Part shown: positions 46,321-55,265 of the stretch, one piece after another | Layout: each line of letters opens with the position of its first letter | Numbering within the stretch: the first letter of the stretch is position 1 | NCBI RefSeq assembly: GCF_014287585.1 | Contig: NZ_JACOOJ010000003.1 | Location: forward strand, 1 to 64,000 | Source: Parabacteroides hominis | GTDB lineage: Bacteria; Bacteroidota; Bacteroidia; Bacteroidales; Tannerellaceae | DNA length: 64,000 nucleotides | Reading direction: 5' to 3' | Notes under the pieces: model-generated | What the model was told of the DNA's origin: nothing | Database searches by the model: none | Seen by the model: the letters and a program-made list of their open reading frames with translations, nothing else | Made by a program: the position numbers and the translations under genes

Positions 46321-46569
46321 TGAGCTGACAGACGAGGCAAGCCTCGTGCCGCAGGCTCTCTTTTGCCGTCTGCTTCAGCAGACGGTTTAAAGGATCTGGA
46401 GGCAAAGCCTCTTCCTCTGTGGACTTTAGTCCCTTTTCATATATTATATTTAAAGGGGGGTAAAACCCACAGAGGAACCGGCAAAGCCGGAACAATCATC
46501 TATCCGTCTGCTGAAGCAGACGGCAAAAGAGAGCCTGCGGCATAAGGCACAGCTTTATCTGTTAGCTCA
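46321..46569. mobile_element. MITE-like long palindromic element, copy 2
   Basis: The ends TGAGCTGACAGA (46321-46332) and TCTGTTAGCTCA (46558-46569) are inverted with one mismatch. The inner arms 46348-46385 and 46504-46541 form a perfect 38-bp inverted repeat containing the hairpin CCGTCTGCTTCAGCAGACGG. The core has CCTCTGTGG...CCCACAGAGG and CCGGCAAAGCCGG, shared with the copies at 27095 and 27680. The whole can fold as one 249-nt cruciform. Spurious 60-70-aa frames over it are not genes. Confidence 0.78.
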
Positions 46570-46604
46570 TCTGTAAGCCATCATTTATCTCACAAACGAA
46601 TACA

Positions 46605-49600
46605 ATGAAGAAAGGTTTCTACTATATAATTGCATTATTGATTGTCTCTTTGTTTTGGTCTTGCAGTACGAAAAAGAACACCAAGGCAAGCCGCTTCTAT
46701 CATGCTTTTAATTCCCGCTATAATATCTATTTCAACGGAAAGACATCGTTTGACGAAGCGTTGCTTTCCATGCAGAACGGCTATAAGGAAAGCTATTCCG
46801 ACATGATCCTGATGTATCCGGTCAGTGCGCAGCCCAAAGACAAGCCCGAAACCGGAGGCCCTTTCGACCGGGCGATCGAGAAAAGCAATAAAGCGATCAA
46901 GCTCCACTCCATCAAGGCAAAGCCACCTAAGAAACCGGGTTGGCGCAACGATCCCAAGCAACGTGCCTGGCAGGAACAGGAAGAATACAACCCGTTCCTC
47001 AAAAAGTGCTGGTTGATGATGGGGCAGGCGCAGTTCTATAACGCCGATTTCTTGCAGGCATCTGCCACCTTCTCCTACATAGCCCGTCATTATGCCCATG
47101 ATGAAGAAGTGGCCTGCGAAGCCCGTCTCTGGCAAGCCCGCTGCTATTCCGAGATGGAATGGTTCTATGAAGCGGAAGATATCTTAGGGAAACTGAATAC
47201 GAACGGTATTCCCCGCAAGAACCTGAACCGGTACGCGACGGTATATGCCGACTACTTGGTGAAGAATAAGCAATATGAAGAAGCAGTCCCCTACTTCAAG
47301 ACGGCGATCAAGGCGGAGAAGAACCGGCGCCAGCGTACCCGGATGAAGTATCTGTTGGGGCAGATTTACGCCGAACAGGATCAGAACGGGCTTGCCTACC
47401 AGATGTTCGGGCAGGTGATCAAAGCCAATCCGCCGTATGAACTGGAGTTTGCCGCCCGCATCCGCCAGACAGAAGTGTTTACCGGAGGAAATTTCCAGAA
47501 GGTAGTCAAGATGCTGCAACGGATGGCGAAAAGCGATAAGAACAAGGACCTGCTCGACCAGGTCTATTATGCGTTGGGCAACGTTTACATGAGCCGGGAA
47601 GATACGGTCAATGCCATCAAGAACTATGAGTTGGGCGTGGAGAAAAGTACACAGAACGGCTTGGACAAGGCGATCTGCCAGATCAAGTTAGGTGATCTTT
47701 ATTTCCAGAAACGCGACTATGTCAAGGCGCAACCGAATTTCAGCGGTGCATTGTCCGGCATCCGGAAAGAATATAAAGACTATGAACGTGTCTCCAAGCT
47801 GTCCGCCATCCTCGACGAATTGGTCGTGCATGTGGAGGCGGTTCATTTGCAGGATAGTTTGCAAACCCTTGCCAAAATGCCGGAGGCGGAACGGCTTGCC
47901 GTGATCGACAAGATCATCGAGCAGGTGAAGAAAGAGGAAGAAGAAGCCAAAGCACTTGCCGAGAAAGAAGCCTATCTGGCGGAACAGGAAGCAAAAGGAA
48001 CCGGTATCGACCGCCCGGGAACGGAGACGGGCGGCATCACATTGCCGACGACATCCGGCGGGTCCGGTTTCTATTTCTATAACCCGCAAGCCGTATCGCA
48101 GGGAAAGACCGCTTTCCAGCGTAAGTGGGGACGGCGCGCGCTGGAAGATAACTGGCGTCGCCGCAAGAAAGAGATGTCCACTTTCAATGAAAATATGGCG
48201 GACGAGAATGAAGGCGCAACCGAAGGAGAAGCCGGCGAACCGGGCGAAATGGCTGCCGATTCGCTCGAAGCCGGACTGGAACCTGTTGCCTCCGACGACC
48301 CGAAAACACGCGAGTATTACATTCAGCAGCTCCCGTTGACACCCGAAGATATCGAAGCCTCCAATATTATCATAGAGGATGGTCTCTATAACATGGCTAT
48401 GATCTATAAGGACAAGCTCGAAGACATCCCGTTGGCTACCGAAGCCTTTGAGGAATTGGAACGCCGTTTCCCGAAGCACAACCACCTTTTGGAAAGCTAT
48501 TACCAGGTCTACCTGATGGCGCTTCGTTCCGGAAACCAGGTGCTTGCTGCTACTTATAAGAATAAGTTGGCCACGACTTTCCCGGAATCGGATTATGCGA
48601 TTGCGATTGCCGATCCGAATTACGAATATAATATCCGGATGATGGACAAGGTGCAGGATTCGATCTACCAGGCGACCTACGCAAGTTACCTGGCGGAAGA
48701 TACGGTCACCGTCCGTCGCAACTACCGCGATGTCAGCGCCAAGTATCCGTTGGCGGATCTGTTGCCTAAGTTCATGTTCCTCGAAGCGTTGACCTATGTA
48801 CAGGCCGGGGATGCCGAAGGTTTCAAGAACGCCTTGAAAGCATTGGTTGAGAAATATCCGACTGCCGACGTGACGGAACTGGCGGGTGAGATGCTGAAAG
48901 GCGTTCTCCGCGGTCGCATGATGGTCCAGGGCGGCATCAAGGGGATGAGCTGGAACCTGCGTTTCGGTGTCGGTGACGATGGTACGCTTTCTGCAGCCGA
49001 CTCGGCGCGCGTCTTTACTGCCGAGCCGAATACTTCGTACCGGATGTTGTTGATGTACCCCGCCGGAACGATCGACCGTAACCAGTTGCTTTTCGCCGTT
49101 GCCGCTTATAACTTCGCCAACTTTATGGTGAAAGAGTTCGACCTGAGCTTTGAGGAAGCCGGGCCGATGAGCATGTTGACGATCCATGGCTTCTTCAACC
49201 TGGATGAAATCCTACATTATTATAAGATGATCTACGGAGCAGACGGGTATGCGGCAGCTTTGGATAAGAATGTGGCCATCCTTCCGATCTCCGACGACAA
49301 CTATGAAACGTTGATGCGAGGAAAGACGCTTGAGGAATATGTCGAATTCTTCCAGGAAAACTTCGGCGAGGCTGCTCCTGAACTGGCAGTCCGCTGGAAA
49401 GCCCGCATGGCTGCCGAACAGATCAAGGAGGAAGAGGCAAAGGCCGAGGCCGAGGCGGAAGAGGCCGAAGCACAGGATTCTGAAGATATTCCGGAGGAAA
49501 CACCGGCTGCGGAAATCCGGGAAGAAAAGCCGGAACCCGTTAAGAAAACTGTCCGCCCGAAAGAACAACAGAAGCAGCAGGCAGCAGAAGAGGCAGTTGT

Positions 49601-50249
49601 ATCGCCTGCCGTAAAAGACACGATCCCGGTTGAACTTCCGCCGGTCGACACGACGACTGTCCGTAAACCTGAAACGATCCTTCCTGCTGATGCAGATACC
49701 CTTTCCGTTTCCGTACAGCCTGCGGCTAAAGATACGGTTGCTCCGACATCGTCAGACACCGTTCCCGCTGTTGTCGCTCCTGTCGAGCAACCGAAGGAAC
49801 TCACGTTGAAAGAGATCGAAGAACTCCGCAAGCGCGAAGCCGCCGAAGCCGAAGCCCGCAAGGAAGAAGCCCGCAAAGCCTTTGAAGCCCAGCAAAAAGC
49901 CGAGAAAGAATTGCAGGAACAGAAAGCAAAAGAAAACGAAGAACTTCTGAAGAAGCAAAAAGCGGAAGAAGAAGCCTTGTTGAAAGCAAAAGCCGACCGC
50001 GAAAAACAGCTCGAACGCGACCGTAAAGCCAAACTGCAACAGGTCGAAGCCGAACGTAAAGCCAAGCTGAAAGCACGCGAAGAACTCCGCAAGCAGAAAG
50101 AACGTGAGTACAAGGATCGCCTGAAGCAAAAGGAAAAAGAACGCAAGCAGAAGGAACGCGAATACAAAGAAAAGCTGAAAGCCAAAGAGAAAGCCCGCCG
50201 CGAAGCCCTGAAAGCCAAAGAGGCGGCGGCTAAGGCGAAAAGAAGATAA
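46605..50249 (+). CDS. porW: PorW/SprE-like type IX secretion lipoprotein
   Basis: 1214 aa. The lipobox FWSC gives lipidated C20. TPR-type helices occupy most of residues 110-430 and 590-700 (YAVALGNVYMSREDTVNAIKNYELG-like units). The N-terminal part (KASRFYHAFNSRYNIYFNG) is the conserved start of PorW/SprE proteins. The last 180 residues are a highly charged K/E/R/A coiled coil. In Porphyromonas and Flavobacterium the homologue is needed for type IX secretion and links the ring and the motor. A type IX cargo gene lies next door. Confidence 0.88.
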   Translation: MKKGFYYIIALLIVSLFWSCSTKKNTKASRFYHAFNSRYNIYFNGKTSFDEALLSMQNGYKESYSDMILMYPVSAQPKDKPETGGPFDRAIEKSNKAIKLHSIKAKPPKKPGWRNDPKQRAWQEQEEYNPFLKKCWLMMGQAQFYNADFLQASATFSYIARHYAHDEEVACEARLWQARCYSEMEWFYEAEDILGKLNTNGIPRKNLNRYATVYADYLVKNKQYEEAVPYFKTAIKAEKNRRQRTRMKYLLGQIYAEQDQNGLAYQMFGQVIKANPPYELEFAARIRQTEVFTGGNFQKVVKMLQRMAKSDKNKDLLDQVYYALGNVYMSREDTVNAIKNYELGVEKSTQNGLDKAICQIKLGDLYFQKRDYVKAQPNFSGALSGIRKEYKDYERVSKLSAILDELVVHVEAVHLQDSLQTLAKMPEAERLAVIDKIIEQVKKEEEEAKALAEKEAYLAEQEAKGTGIDRPGTETGGITLPTTSGGSGFYFYNPQAVSQGKTAFQRKWGRRALEDNWRRRKKEMSTFNENMADENEGATEGEAGEPGEMAADSLEAGLEPVASDDPKTREYYIQQLPLTPEDIEASNIIIEDGLYNMAMIYKDKLEDIPLATEAFEELERRFPKHNHLLESYYQVYLMALRSGNQVLAATYKNKLATTFPESDYAIAIADPNYEYNIRMMDKVQDSIYQATYASYLAEDTVTVRRNYRDVSAKYPLADLLPKFMFLEALTYVQAGDAEGFKNALKALVEKYPTADVTELAGEMLKGVLRGRMMVQGGIKGMSWNLRFGVGDDGTLSAADSARVFTAEPNTSYRMLLMYPAGTIDRNQLLFAVAAYNFANFMVKEFDLSFEEAGPMSMLTIHGFFNLDEILHYYKMIYGADGYAAALDKNVAILPISDDNYETLMRGKTLEEYVEFFQENFGEAAPELAVRWKARMAAEQIKEEEAKAEAEAEEAEAQDSEDIPEETPAAEIREEKPEPVKKTVRPKEQQKQQAAEEAVVSPAVKDTIPVELPPVDTTTVRKPETILPADADTLSVSVQPAAKDTVAPTSSDTVPAVVAPVEQPKELTLKEIEELRKREAAEAEARKEEARKAFEAQQKAEKELQEQKAKENEELLKKQKAEEEALLKAKADREKQLERDRKAKLQQVEAERKAKLKAREELRKQKEREYKDRLKQKEKERKQKEREYKEKLKAKEKARREALKAKEAAAKAKRR

Positions 50250-50271
50250 CGATCTTCTGTGCCGGACAAAC

Positions 50272-50307
50272 AAAAAAAGGCAGGAAGTTGCTGCCTCCTG
50301 CCTTTTT
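50272..50307. terminator. Bidirectional terminator between porW and the LRR gene
   Basis: GGCAGGA (50279-50285) and TCCTGCC (50296-50302) with flanking A-run on the left and T-run on the right, between convergent genes. Confidence 0.85.
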
Positions 50308-50327
50308 ATTAATGTTTTCCTGTCGGT

Positions 50328-52058
50328 TTATTGTACAATGATTTTACTACGTTCGGAGCCAGCTACTACAATATAGAAGCCTTTCGCCATGTCATATGCC
50401 CCGTATCCGTTTACCTTTCCGGTGACAACACAGTGTCCTGACAAGTCGTAAATCCGTATGTCCGTTTCGGAGGCAGTACGGATGATGATCTGTCCGTTGT
50501 ATGCCAAGATGGAAGGTTTGCCCGCAGTTATAATCTCATTGGCAGTCGGAATGCCACTTGTTTTCGCTTCGATGGTATTGCGGGCCAGTACGGTTGTTTC
50601 GTTTCCGGATTGTTTGATGGCGATCGTCTCGATATAATAGGCAGTTCCGGCTTTCAAACCTTCCACCGTATAAGAGAAGGCGGTTGCTTTCAGCGGTTTT
50701 CCGGCTGCATCGAACGTATAAGACGCCACTTTGTCCGTTTTATCTTCATCTGCGTAAATATCGAGCATATAGCCGGTAGCACCTGTGAACGGTTCCCATG
50801 CGATGACCAGTGTGCTGTCGGTTGTTTCCTGTATTTCCGGTTCAAAGGGTGCTGCTTCTTCAACAAAGAGGTCGGCATATTGGGACCATCCCGCAGCGGC
50901 CCGATATGCGTCCGAAGAACCTGCAGGAACGTTGATCGTGCCGGCAAATTTTTCCGTGGCCATCGATCCGTCAAGCGTGCCGTTTCCTAAGCCTGACGCC
51001 AGCGCCGGGGGTGTCGTGCTCTTCAGGGTGATCGTTCCCAGTTTGGACCAGCCGGCGAACGGAGTTGTGCCGAGGTCGGTGATGCTGGCCGGGAAAGTGA
51101 CGGATACGAGGTCTTTATTCCAGTTGAAAGCTCCGTAGCGGATCGTTGTGGTTCCGTCGGGGACAGTGTATGCGTCCTTGCCGTTGCCTGCCGGATAGCT
51201 CTCGAGGCGGGTCATATCTTTGTTGAAAAGCACGCCGTCGACTGTCGCAAAGGCCGGGTTTCCGCTTGCCACTTTTATCTCTTTCAGGCTCTTGCAGATG
51301 GTGAAGATGGAATAGGGCTCTGCGGAGTCATTGACGTAGTCATAAGAGTCTTCTACGACAGTGACGTTGTTGAGGTCGACTGTTTCCAGGTTTTTGCATC
51401 GATAGAAGGGGAAATCGCCATTGAGTGTTGTCGTTCCGTCGGGCAACTTATAGCTCGTTGCTGCTTTGGCAGCCGGGTAATAGTATAGCTTTTTCATGTC
51501 TTTGGAGAAGAGCACGCCGTCTGCGGAGCAATATTTGGGATTGTCTTCGGCCACTTCATAGGATTCCAGTTGATCGCAATAGGCGAAGGAATACTGCAGG
51601 TTTTCTACGCTTTTCCCGAGTTTCACACGGGTGGCTGCCGGAGCGTATCCGAAGGCTGAGGGGCCGATCGATTTTACTTTGTCGGGGATCACCAGTTCCT
51701 GTTGCCCGCCTAATGCATAGACGAATGCGTTTTCCCCGATGGTTTCCAGGTTTTCCGGCAACGTGATGGTGGAAAGTTTGCTACAATAGAAAAAGGCATA
51801 ATCGTCTATGCTGATTAAACTGCTCGGCAGTTTAATAGAGCTCATATTCGTACAATTGTAAAATGCATACTTTCCGATCCGGGTTACCCCTTCCGGTATG
51901 ACCACTTCGGTAAGGTCCGTGCGGTCTTTGAATGCCAGGTCCTTGATTTCGGTTGTCCCTTCCGGGATCAGGTCTTCCTGGGCTGCCAGTTGCGGGGTTA
52001 TACCCCAGAATGCGATACATGCCCATAGCATGATGGTGTAAAATTTAATCATATTCAT
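50328..52058 (-). CDS. BspA-type leucine-rich-repeat protein with type IX sorting domain
   Basis: 576 aa. A signal peptide (about 1-27, cut after LAAQ) precedes LRR_5 (TpLRR) repeats at about 40-370 with units such as IGKYAFYNCTNMSSIKLPSSLISIDDYAF (in parts). A fibronectin type III-like domain (about 410-490, EIQETTDSTLVIAWEPFTGATGYML in parts) leads to a C-terminal type A sorting domain (DIRIYDLSGHCVVTG...GAYDMAKGFYIVVAGSERSKIIVQ in parts). That domain should route it through the type IX system to the surface, where BspA-like proteins bind host proteins or other cells. Confidence 0.88.
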   Translation of the reverse strand: MNMIKFYTIMLWACIAFWGITPQLAAQEDLIPEGTTEIKDLAFKDRTDLTEVVIPEGVTRIGKYAFYNCTNMSSIKLPSSLISIDDYAFFYCSKLSTITLPENLETIGENAFVYALGGQQELVIPDKVKSIGPSAFGYAPAATRVKLGKSVENLQYSFAYCDQLESYEVAEDNPKYCSADGVLFSKDMKKLYYYPAAKAATSYKLPDGTTTLNGDFPFYRCKNLETVDLNNVTVVEDSYDYVNDSAEPYSIFTICKSLKEIKVASGNPAFATVDGVLFNKDMTRLESYPAGNGKDAYTVPDGTTTIRYGAFNWNKDLVSVTFPASITDLGTTPFAGWSKLGTITLKSTTPPALASGLGNGTLDGSMATEKFAGTINVPAGSSDAYRAAAGWSQYADLFVEEAAPFEPEIQETTDSTLVIAWEPFTGATGYMLDIYADEDKTDKVASYTFDAAGKPLKATAFSYTVEGLKAGTAYYIETIAIKQSGNETTVLARNTIEAKTSGIPTANEIITAGKPSILAYNGQIIIRTASETDIRIYDLSGHCVVTGKVNGYGAYDMAKGFYIVVAGSERSKIIVQ

Positions 52059-52126
52059 ACGTAATGAGTTAATAGAATTAATAAAAGTTTGTTCTTAAGA
52101 TTCCGCTTCTAAGGGAGGAGGAGAGC

Positions 52127-52615
52127 TTACAGCTCTCCCGGTCTTTCTTCCTCGCCTCCGCCTCCGCCGCCTTTGACAACTTTCAGGTAAGACGTCCGGC
52201 TGGCATAGTCGATGCCGTCGGCAAGGACGCCGCCGTCTTCGAATGCCAGGTTATCGAGGACGGCTTTGCGCAGTTCCTCGTCCGGTTTGAAAATCATACG
52301 GGCATCATGGATCATCGCTACCGGGTCGAAGTCTTCGATGTTTTCGACCCCGTCGCTCTTGAATGAAAGGCGCAGGTAGCCTACGCCGGGGATGTGCACG
52401 GTATGCCCCTGAACCAACTGCTTGGGTACATATTTTGCTAACAGGTCGAGCGATGCTTCCATTTCGATTGGGGCGACGGTCGTGTTTTCTGTTGCTGCCT
52501 TGGTCATCTGCTTGCCGGTTTGCGCCGTTGCGCTTTTAGGGACTGCATACCACTTTTTCGGATCTTCCGGTTTGACCGGGTTCCGTTTCTGGACTAATTT
52601 GTAATTTACTGCCAT
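52127..52615 (-). CDS. HU-like DNA-binding protein (Bacteroidales HU-HIG type)
   Basis: 162 aa. An HU/IHF-like fold is suggested by YKLVQKRNPVKPEDPKKWYAVP at the start, a helical centre and VPKQLVQGHTVHIPGVGYLRLSF. The C-terminal tail is unusual (VVKGGGGGGEEERPGEL). These proteins are common in Bacteroidales, and a nucleoid or DNA-bending role is inferred. A strong AAGGAGG Shine-Dalgarno precedes the ATG, which is uncommon in this phylum. A related short fragment lies upstream at 52848-53055. Confidence 0.85.
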   Translation of the reverse strand: MAVNYKLVQKRNPVKPEDPKKWYAVPKSATAQTGKQMTKAATENTTVAPIEMEASLDLLAKYVPKQLVQGHTVHIPGVGYLRLSFKSDGVENIEDFDPVAMIHDARMIFKPDEELRKAVLDNLAFEDGGVLADGIDYASRTSYLKVVKGGGGGGEEERPGEL

Positions 52616-52697
52616 AAGGGCCTCCTTTCTTAATATGTTAGGAAAAAATGAAGCATGTCAATGGTCGTATTTTACTACGGCTTTTTCAGGGTGAAAA

Positions 52698-52777
52698 CGA
52701 CATATATATGTCGATGGTTCCTTCTCATATGTGTAGGCGCTTGCTACATATATATGTAGGCAGTGCCTACATAGGTA
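52698..52777. repeat. Array of palindromes CGACATATATATGTCG / CTACATATATATGTAG
   Basis: CGACATATATATGTCG (52698-52713) and CTACATATATATGTAG (52744-52759) are perfect 16-bp palindromes 46 bp apart (about twice 23). Between and after them are GTGTAGGC, GTAGGC-AGT-GCCTAC (nested) and CTACATAGGTATGTCG, a hybrid of the two words. It is about 90 bp upstream of the HU-like gene and could be a multi-site operator. Confidence 0.8.
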
Positions 52778-52847
52778 TGTCGTTTCGGGGGATAAAATAT
52801 ACCCTTTCTGTTCCTGCTCATCATATGTGCTCCAAATATAAACAATT

Positions 52848-53055
52848 TATTCAAGCGGCATTCCTTTTGCTTTGATTAATTTGCCGTGTGGATAGGTTTC
52901 GTCGAAACTATGGATCGTTGCCGCCTTGGTCATAGACTTGCCCGTCTCGGCGTTAGCTTCCGCCCTGCTCTCTTTGCTTCCTTCCGGCGGCAACAACCGG
53001 CGATTGCCATACGGCTCGACTTCTGAACCGTATTTCCCTGTACAAAGTGGAAGTC
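52848..53055 (-). pseudogene. Possible HU-like gene relic
   Basis: An open frame without a good start ends at a TAA (52850-52848). It contains AEANAETGKSMTKAATIHS, close to AQTGKQMTKAATENT of the HU-like protein encoded downstream, with matching DNA (about 52921-52960 against 52488-52525). The rest (LLPPEGSKESR, FDETYPHGKLIKAKGMPLE) does not match. It may be a truncated duplicate or a repeat carrying part of the gene. Confidence 0.4.
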
Positions 53056-53062
53056 AGAACAA

Positions 53063-53109
53063 AAAGAAATGCCGGGCGATTTGCTTATCATCTCGCCCGG
53101 CATTTCTTT
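53063..53109. terminator. Strong terminator after uxaC
   Basis: AAAGAAATGCCGGGCGA (53063-53079) and TCGCCCGGCATTTCTTT (53093-53109) form a perfect 17-bp stem with a 13-nt loop, 22 bp after the uxaC stop. Confidence 0.85.
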
Positions 53110-53130
53110 GAATGATTGTGTCCCGGTTGT

Positions 53131-54534
53131 TCAGAACCCGAAATACTCTTTCGCGTTATTGTAACTGATATCTTCGACCATCTTGCCGAGGAACGGCAGT
53201 TCGGATGCCGGCAGCAGGCCGTCTTCCACTTCGCGCCCCAGGATGTTACACAGGATGCGACGGAAGTATTCGTGACGCGGGTAAGACAGGAAGCTGCGCG
53301 AGTCGGTCAGCATGCCGACGAAGCGGCTCAGCAATCCTAAGTCAGACAATGCGTTCATCTGCTTTTCCATGCCGTGGATCTGATCCAGGAACCACCAGCC
53401 GGAGCCATACTGCATCTTGCCCGGAACCGTGCCGTCGTTGAAACTGTAGATCGTTGTCATCAGCAGCTCGTTGTCGCGCGGGTTCAGGTTGTAGAAGATG
53501 GACTTTGCCAGTACGCCTTCTTCGTCCAGGCGGCTCAGGAAACGGGCCAGCGGGGTGGCGACTTCTGCATCGCCGATCGCATCGTAGCCTGTGTCCGGTC
53601 CCAACTTCTTGAACATGCGGGCGTTGTTGTTGCGGGTTGCGCCATAGTGGAACTGTTGTACCCAGTCGCTTTTGGCATCCATGACCGCGAACTCGTACAA
53701 CATGGCAGAACGGAATTTGTCGATTTCTTCGGCTGTCAGCTCTTTCTTCATGCGGGCTTTCAAGAAGATAGCCTCGATTTCGGCATCCGTGTAGGGTTCG
53801 GCATAGAAGGTCAGTATCCCGTGGTCGGACAGGCAGCAGCCCTGTGACGCGAAGAAGTCGTGACGTTTCTGCAAAGCACCTATCAGGTCCTTGAAGTTGA
53901 GGATCGGCATGTCGGCTGCTGCTTCCAACTTCGTCAGATATTCGTTATAAGTATCGACATTCTCGATTGCCATAGCCTTGTCCGGTCGCCAGGCAGGAAG
54001 GACCTTTGTTTTTAGGCTGCCTTGGCGGATTGCGGCGTGGTATTTCAGATCATCGATCGGGTCGTCGGTCGTACAAACCACTTCCACGTTCATCCGTTCC
54101 ATGATTGCCTGGGCGCGGAATTCGGGGGTTTGCAGCTTGGCGGTGCATTCGTCGTATATTTCGCGGGCGGTAGACGGGTTCAGTACCTTGTCAACGCCGA
54201 AGATACGGCTGAGTTCGAGGTGGGTCCAGTGATACAACGGGTTACGCATGGCATGCTGCATCGTGTCCGCCCATTTTTCAAACTTCTCATAAGCCGGTTT
54301 GTCTCCCGTGATGTATTCTTCGGGTACGCCGTTGGCACGCATCGCACGCCATTTATAATGGTCGCCACCCAGCCATATTTCCGTCAGGTCGGCAAACTGA
54401 TAGTTGTCGGCTATCTGTTGCGGGATCAAGTGGCAATGATAATCGATGATTGGCATTTTTGCTGCATGTTCGTGATACAGCTTCTGCGCTGTTTCCGACT
54501 GAAGCAGGAAATTGGAATCAAGAAATGTCTTCAT
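53131..54534 (-). CDS. uxaC: Glucuronate isomerase
   Basis: 467 aa, normal for the family. It converts D-glucuronate to fructuronate (or galacturonate to tagaturonate) in the cytoplasm. The start KTFLDSNFLLQSETAQKLYHEHAAKMPIIDYHCHL (in parts) holds the metal-binding HxH, and VVCTTDDPIDDLKYH and the end LCNILGREVEDGLLP are family hallmarks. It is last of three minus-strand uronate genes, 21 bp after eda. Confidence 0.96.
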   Translation of the reverse strand: MKTFLDSNFLLQSETAQKLYHEHAAKMPIIDYHCHLIPQQIADNYQFADLTEIWLGGDHYKWRAMRANGVPEEYITGDKPAYEKFEKWADTMQHAMRNPLYHWTHLELSRIFGVDKVLNPSTAREIYDECTAKLQTPEFRAQAIMERMNVEVVCTTDDPIDDLKYHAAIRQGSLKTKVLPAWRPDKAMAIENVDTYNEYLTKLEAAADMPILNFKDLIGALQKRHDFFASQGCCLSDHGILTFYAEPYTDAEIEAIFLKARMKKELTAEEIDKFRSAMLYEFAVMDAKSDWVQQFHYGATRNNNARMFKKLGPDTGYDAIGDAEVATPLARFLSRLDEEGVLAKSIFYNLNPRDNELLMTTIYSFNDGTVPGKMQYGSGWWFLDQIHGMEKQMNALSDLGLLSRFVGMLTDSRSFLSYPRHEYFRRILCNILGREVEDGLLPASELPFLGKMVEDISYNNAKEYFGF

Positions 54535-54555
54535 ACTATTAGCGGTTTATTGTTG

Positions 54556-55224
54556 TTAACGATATTTTTTGATAGTAGCCAGCGCGTCGCGGCAAAGTGT
54601 CGAGATTGCCTCCCAATTGCCGGCTGCAATCATTTCTTTCGGGAACAGTTTGGAACCCATGCCTACACATGTCACGCCAGCCTTGAACCAGGCCGATAAG
54701 TTCTCTTCCGTCGGCTCTACGGCGCCTGTAGCCATGATCATAGACCAGGGCATCGGAGCTTTGATGTTCTTCACGAACGATGGTCCGCCTACGTTTCCGG
54801 CAGGGAATATCTTGCATAGGTCGCAACCTACTTCCTGGGCGAAACCGATTTCCGAAACGGAACCGCAGCCCGGTGTATACGGAACTAAGCGACGGTTGCA
54901 AACCTTCGCGATTTCCGGATTGAACAACGGGCCGACAATGAAGTTCGCACCCAATTGCAAGTATAAGGAAGCTGTTCCGGGATCAACGATAGAGCCTACG
55001 CCCAAGATTAATTCCGGACATTCTTTTGCGGCAAACTTGATCAGTTCGGCAAAAACTTCGTGTGCAAAATCACCACGGTTTGTAAATTCGAAAGCGCGAA
55101 CGCCACCTTCGTAACAAGCCTTTACCACCTGTTTTGCAGTTTCTACATCTTTATTGTAGTAAACAGGAACCATTCCTGTACTGACGATTGCGTCAAGTAC
55201 CTGCATTTTATTGAATCTTGCCAT
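54556..55224 (-). CDS. eda: KDPG/KHG aldolase
   Basis: 222-aa class I aldolase splitting 2-keto-3-deoxy-6-phosphogluconate into pyruvate and glyceraldehyde-3-phosphate. The Schiff-base lysine sits in [12 protein letters not shown] (about 138), with the general base region FEFTNRGD and the C-terminal phosphate site [11 protein letters not shown]. It uses the product of the kdgK-encoded kinase, 41 bp upstream. Confidence 0.95.
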   Translation of the reverse strand: MARFNKMQVLDAIVSTGMVPVYYNKDVETAKQVVKACYEGGVRAFEFTNRGDFAHEVFAELIKFAAKECPELILGVGSIVDPGTASLYLQLGANFIVGPLFNPEIAKVCNRRLVPYTPGCGSVSEIGFAQEVGCDLCKIFPAGNVGGPSFVKNIKAPMPWSMIMATGAVEPTEENLSAWFKAGVTCVGMGSKLFPKEMIAAGNWEAISTLCRDALATIKKYR

Positions 55225-55265
55225 AATAAATAATTTATTAATGTATTAATTTGCCAATGTGCCAA

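Larger units (their letters stand above)
52616..53062. other. Gene-poor interval upstream of the HU-like gene
   Basis: Holds an array of AT-rich palindromes (52698-52777) and a possible HU-like gene relic (52848-53055). Small frames across the palindromes are not credible genes. Confidence 0.65.

Noticed and set aside
47688..49187. Long minus-strand open frame of 499 codons
   Set aside because: Antisense to porW with low-complexity, biased residues; no recognisable domain.
49301..50269. Ser/Arg/Phe-rich minus-strand frame of 322 codons
   Set aside because: It is the reverse of the K/E/A-rich coiled coil of PorW.
52648..52875. 75-codon frame starting MKHVNGRILL
   Set aside because: It crosses the AT-rich palindromes, has no ribosome site or family resemblance, and overlaps likely regulatory DNA.
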